64,000 nucleotides of DNA from Scortum barcoo (Eukaryota; Chordata; Actinopteri; Centrarchiformes; Terapontidae): positions 1,322,501-1,386,500 of the forward strand of contig CM041534.1 in the NCBI GenBank assembly GCA_023238725.1, read 5' to 3'. The position numbers and the translations under genes are program-made. The notes under the pieces were generated by a model that was not told where the DNA came from, searched no databases, and was given only the letters and a program-made list of their open reading frames with translations. Shown one piece after another: positions 58,597 to 64,000 of this stretch; positions within the stretch are counted from its first letter, which is position 1; every line of letters starts with the position of its first letter.

Positions 58597-61500
58597 CAAC
58601 TGGATTATGGATAGGCTCGTCTGTGAGGGAAGCCTCTGAGATGGCAGAGGCAAGGCGATCTGAAGACAAGAGGCAGGCAGAGAAATGAATTTATGTCAGT
58701 GGCAATCTCCCCCGGCCTCTTATTGTCCCTATCATAATTAGAGCAGGGCAAATAGCATCAGAGAAGGGTTGGTACGGATAGAGGCTAGTCTCTTTATTTT
58801 CTCTCACCCTTATTCCTAATGACCATCTTTGATACATATTGAAACAACGCACTCAGTACTTGAAAACCATTCTGAATAATTAATGCAATTGCATCACAGA
58901 GTGCCAGTGATATACTGTTCTACTGTACAAGGATCATTGATATCTCATAAAGTTCACAGTGTTCAATCTCAGAGGGAACACTAAAAATGTAAATCACTGA
59001 GAATTTTATTTCTTTATAAATGTCATTTGCAGACCACACATTTTAGTGCAAATTAGAATTTACAGTGGACAGATTTCATATAACAACATAAATGCCAGGT
59101 GAATTAAAAATGTATTATGGATGATTTGTTTTTGGCACTCTCTCTCTTCTCTCCTCATATGATTTCCAGTTTTCTTCTGAGGCAGCGGTGGACTCTTCTG
59201 CTTTTGGATGCAGATTGGTCTGATCATTGTCAGTTCTGTTTTCAGAGGGAATGGGAAAATTTACTATCATCCAATGTGGAGGTGATAGAATAGTCCTGCC
59301 CTCACTGACCCACCCTCCTCCTGCATGCAGGTTAAGTATCTGTGTAGGAACTCACCTTAATTAAACGGCACAAATAATTCTTATATGATATGCTATATTA
59401 GAAAATAGAAGCAGTGCCTCTGTGGTCTAATACTTGGTTGGGTTTCTAAACGGATTAGGATAAGGCTCGTGTTTTTTTCCCTGAACCAATCAAGAAGCAC
59501 ACAGCCCTCGGAACATTACCAAAACAGAGGTGTTGAAAAGTTTCCATAGCAGTCAATTTCTTAATCTAATCCTGGGCTAGTTTTGAATAGATCAAGCAGC
59601 GACTTACTGGGGAGAATACAAATAGCTTGATGAAATGAAATGAATTTCTTGATGCTAGGTTATCTTCAACAGATAATTGCTAAATCCTTTGGCCGCTTCA
59701 ATCAGCAGAAAGCAGAGGAGGATGGGTGTAGTGGCACTAAGACCACAGCGGCTGTGTCAATTGTGTTTCTCTATGCAGGCTTTCTTTTTTAGACCTGACT
59801 GTTACTCAGAAAGTAATTTCATCTCTCTGCTTTTTTAGCTTGTATTGGCAGCGGTGGGGAAACAGTCCAGTGCTGATATCAAATAAATGTTGCATACTAA
59901 CTGCAAATGAAAAATATTCTCCACAGGACTGACAGTCTTGTCAGTGTCTGCCTCCTCTGGGCCACCATATGTCCCCTAATACATGGCCCATTAACGCAAG
60001 CCAACACCCAAAAAATTAGCAATGCTGTTAAACCCACTTGTATTCCAAGTAATCCTAATTTAGATGTTTTACTCATTGAGGCAGAAATATTTCTGCAATA
60101 TCCCAATAAGAAATCCATTAGTTTAGATAATTGAAAAAGATATCAGAAAAATTGTGTGAAACACCCTCCAGGTTCCAGCAAGAGTTTGGAGATGTTTTTT
60201 GTGATTTACTGTCATGTTTTCAAATAATGTTTTACATGTACATACATACAATAATTTGCTAGTCTAACAGGTAGATGCTACCTGTCTGAAGCTTATTAGA
60301 TTTGGTTAGTTGCTGACACTGTGCAGCAGAGGCATTGATTCCGCTAAATAACCTCAATAGTAACTCAGCATCAAGAGTCATTGAATTGTATTTCTTCATG
60401 CTGAATTAGTATATGGTAGGGTGTTTACAATAATTTGCCCAACATCATGTCAATGTTAATCTGTTTAAACATTATAGATAATTTGTGGATTGAGTGACTT
60501 CTTCTCTTTGTGGAGAGAAGAAGTGTTCTGAAATGACTTTACATGGTATTTTACATTTGTATTTATGTCTTTTTATTTGTACAGACTGTTACAACATATG
60601 CCGTCTTGCTCATAAGCATTCACCACAGGCCCTCCATGCAGACCATAAGGTTAGGAGCATTGTGGCATATTGCAGACATTAATCTCACAAGAAAATGATG
60701 TATTGATCTTTGGTGCAGCACAGGTGGATCATGAAATGACCTCTGATGCATAATGTAATAAATTCCTTCTAGACTTTTTCTATAGGAGAATGAAATGTAA
60801 GGCTTTACAGGTGGGTCATTGTTCAGAACTAAACCACAACAAATGGCACTTACTGTCAATCAGCATGATATTTGGGCTGTTGACAGCCATCATTACCAGC
60901 ATGTAAAAACTCATATTAGTAATTTTTAGGGCTATCAAAAATACCAACGTATATTAACAAATAAAGATATTTAAACTCAAAAACATTATGATTAAAGCAT
61001 TGAATAAAATATAAAAAAGCATATAATTATCAAGCATATAATAATAATCAAACGATCACAAACGAAGCATAATGTAGATCTGGTAATTGCATGAAAGAAA
61101 ACCTTGCTATGCTACAGCCACACTGGCACTTTAGAAAACATGAAAGAAGGAGATCATTTATTGGTTTCATGGTAAATTACTAGGTACAAAATATTCTTGT
61201 ACTTCCTCCCCCTTTAAAAATACTGATGCTAGTAATGAAATGTGCCAGCATTTTGGCAGGGATGATGAGGTTTGGTTTTTCACCTCCTATGGGAGTGACC
61301 AATATGCAGACAGTGTCATTCTACAGTGTTCTCTGTTGCAGGTGGACCTTGTGATTCTGGGTAATAATACACATAAAATATGAAGATGTATAATGGAATG
61401 CAAAATGAGTTTAGCTAAGTGAATCTGGGATGCCATAGGTTTCTACAGTGTCAGCCATAGCTGGATGTTAGCAAGATAAATGAATGCCACAGTGACCCCA

Positions 61501-64000
61501 GGACTCAGGTTTCCACTCTGCTCTCTTTTTACGAGGGAAGTCTCTGCCTTTCCTATGCAAAGCAAAAAAAAATGGATACATCATTGCCCTAGAAAAATTG
61601 TAATTATTTCAGTGGGTGGAGAATCCCAGTGAGGGGAAAAAAATCTCATTTCAGCAGAATAGCAGACCTCCTGTAAAATATGCCTCTCCCTTTCAAAAGC
61701 CTGGCAAATTGGGACAGTGACAACCAGCTGCCACATGGGGAAAACATTGTAATCTGACACTCATTTATGATTGCAACACAAAACATCAAGCACATCTGAC
61801 TTTTGAATGGTGGTTTTTAGAATTGGAGCATCCATCATTCACTCTTTCATTTCTACATTTATTCAAAGCTCTCAAAAGCACCTGTTTATGCAGAGCATAT
61901 GGCTCATGTTGACGATGAATACTTTCTTATGTAATGTGTATGTGTGAAAACCTGGTGTCATTCTCACATCCAAGGACCTACCACACTGCCCCTTTCTATG
62001 TATACACAGACAGTCATAAAATCTTATTCATGACTGCCTTCCAAGTGAAGCCTGTATATGAAATCACTGAAGGATCTGTGAGGATATGAAAGTTTTTTCC
62101 AACTGAGAGTGGCCATCGGTTCACTTTAGGCAGAGCTTAACTGAACAAAGAGGAATATAATGGTCATCCATGGTGGAATCCTGCAGCGAAGGACATTGGA
62201 CTTTAAAATTTAGTTGAGGATTAGAGTGGGATTAATACAAGTATGGCAGATAAAAAGGAAGAGCGTGTGAGCTGAGACGCCTCTGTTGTACAGTGTTGAT
62301 ATTCAAGATATGTTCTTAACAACTCCCCAGCTGTAAATCACAAATGCAAGGATTTGAAAATCTCTTGGTCTCCGTATGAACAGAGATTTAGAGACCACAG
62401 TTTAATTAATATGCTGATTAAAAACATGTTGCTCTGTGATAATTATGCACTTCGATGAAGCACTGTGGTGCAACTCTGCGGCAGCTGAACTCCTGTTTTT
62501 CTCCATTAGCTGATAATGTATGAACTGGTAATCTGACAATTGAAACTGTTAGAATTGTGCTGTTCGCATACTTAAATATTCAGCACTTCTGCATTTAAAA
62601 AAAAAAAAAAACAGTCAAGCTTTCATCATCACTGGATGTCTGAGCTTCAGTCCTGACAGCCTTAGTGAGTCTGTTTGTTGTACTGATTTAAGGTGTTATG
62701 ACTAATTCAAGCTTTAACCTACATGCCTTCTCTGCCTCTGCAAATTTGCAACAATCTTTAAGGTCTGTGTCATTTTCCATTGTATTTTGGGAGGTAAATC
62801 ACTGGTGATAAGCCTGAAAATAATTACCTTTAAAGCCCTTCTCCTCCCAGGTCTGGAGGACAAGCTGTGTCAGGTAATTCTGGTCTTGTTCACCTTCCCC
62901 TGCATATCAAATGCCACCTTCAGGCCCCCATTATGAAGATAGTGTAACAGTGCTCGGTATGGCAGGCAACACACTTCAGCAACATGAAAATCCTCCACTT
63001 CAGGCTTGCTGATGCTTGGCAGTGTTGTTGGTGTAATATTTTTCATTTGCCAGTGAAGTTTGATTCGGTGTTTGTGTGTTGGGCTGTTACAGCTCCAGTC
63101 TGTCCTTTTTACAATATGTCAAAGGCCCTGCATGTCTTGTTTGTTATGACAGGTTGAATCTGATTGTTTTGACATTTAAGGGCCAGATGGTTATTTTGAG
63201 GCCGCAGTTGTAAAGTCTGCACAGTTTGTTCTTTATTTTCTTTATTTATTTTGTCATTTGAAAATAGCATAACATCTGAACTGGCATTTACGTATTATAT
63301 AAAAACCCCGACTGGCCTTGATACTTTGAATACTTTGATATTTTAAAGCAGGTTTGATGCAATCTCTTTGAGAACGACAGTGCTGCTGGTGCTCTACGAT
63401 ATTATGTTTCTCAACTTTTTCCAGTTTTAATGTTGCGTTGAGTATATTGAAATAGGACATTTCCCTCGTAAGAACTGTCTCTAAACTAGGGGAAAGATAT
63501 TAATAAAAATCCACCATGCGCTCACAGAAATAATCATGAACTGTTAAATAAGATATATATCAGCCTGAGAACAAAGCCGGCACAGAATGAGAAAAGAGAC
63601 AGTTTTGTTCTCTAGAGGGGGCCACTACTAAACTGTGATATGGATTAGAAAAATATTCCCACAACACAGATGGTTATCGTGGCATTATTAACTGGCTAAT
63701 GACTTTTTGTCTTTCTGGCTGTTTGCTTTCTACAGCCCTGTTTCAGGGTGGTATTTCATTGAACAAATAAATGTAACTGCACATGCCTTCTGCTTTATCC
63801 ACTGGGCTTTGGCTAAGGGAATTATCTGAGCATATTGAATTCATAGATCATTGTTACTAGCTGGGGGCTTCAAAGTATCATTAATATTCTGATTCTGAAG
63901 ATCTGTGAACTACTCTCTCGTTCCTTCTCTATTATTACAGAGTCATTCCCAGGTTGAAAAGCAACTCTGCTGGAGATTTTAAAATAACTTTTTGTGTGCA
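58597..64000. other. intron, nothing recognised
   Basis: AT-rich sequence with no recognised exon, RNA gene or transposon. An A run lies at about 62599-62612. The stretch at 62760-62900 has mixed composition and could be a conserved non-coding element, untested. The intron continues past the window end. Confidence 0.4.

Larger units (their letters stand above)
14882..64000 (+). other. intron 1 of the IgLON gene, open at the window end
   Basis: After the donor at 14882 no Ig-domain exon (conserved Cys and Trp codons with flanking splice sites) was recognised on the plus strand to the end of the window. The intron is therefore at least 49 kb if the exon call is right. IgLON genes are known for very long first introns and widely spaced alternative first exons. 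The intron holds three LINE or LINE-fragment insertions on the sense strand or near it, several short retroelement tails, one hAT element and simple repeats. Confidence 0.6.

Noticed and set aside
60928..60945. TAGGGCTATCAAAAAT as a hAT end
   Set aside because: Only one end-like word with no partner; the similarity is short enough to be chance.
1..64000. CRISPR arrays, bacterial operons, phage or plasmid features
   Set aside because: The window is vertebrate-like DNA; no regularly spaced repeats or prokaryotic gene organisation was seen.

Overview
The window looks like euchromatic DNA of a teleost fish, probably a percomorph. The evidence is an AT-rich, gene-poor background, many dinucleotide microsatellites, and relics of non-LTR retrotransposons and a hAT transposon of types common in bony fish. 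Almost no open reading frame here belongs to a host gene; nearly all long frames come from transposable elements or chance. The organism call is inference from repeat content.

One host coding exon is supported. A CpG-rich block (about 14370-14940) carries a 61-nt coding segment at 14821-14881, starting at a well-defined ATG and ending at a consensus splice donor. It encodes a 20-residue signal peptide plus the first base of a split glycine codon (phase 1). Its length, phase and sequence match the first coding exon of the IgLON neural adhesion genes, closest to opioid-binding protein/cell adhesion molecule-like (opcml) and neurotrimin (ntm). No second exon was found, so everything from 14882 to the end would be at least 49 kb of intron 1. 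That fits the very long first introns of this family.

Layout. 1-3180: non-coding, with a weak SINE-like fragment. 3180-6325: a nearly full-length but heavily frameshifted LINE of the CR1/L2/Rex1 group. 6600-7860: 3' part of a second, different LINE with an intact YADD box. 7860-14370: intergenic or upstream-intron sequence with microsatellites, a diverged 140-bp repeat pair and a decayed unclassified stretch. 14370-14940: promoter and exon 1. 14882-39086: intron with a decayed, internally deleted LINE (22885-23880) and several short retroelement 3' tails. 39087-42523: a second nearly complete LINE of another clade, bounded by an 11-bp target-site duplication. 42535-57817: intron with a possible LTR-type fragment, a perfect 19-bp hairpin and small duplications. 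57826-58588: a 763-bp non-autonomous hAT element with terminal inverted repeats and an 8-bp target-site duplication, keeping pieces of both ends of its transposase. 58597-64000: intron with nothing recognised.

I found no tRNA, rRNA, CRISPR array, prokaryotic operon or clearly new gene system. The most informative items are the IgLON exon call, the hAT deletion derivative with exact ends, and the LINE with exact ends.
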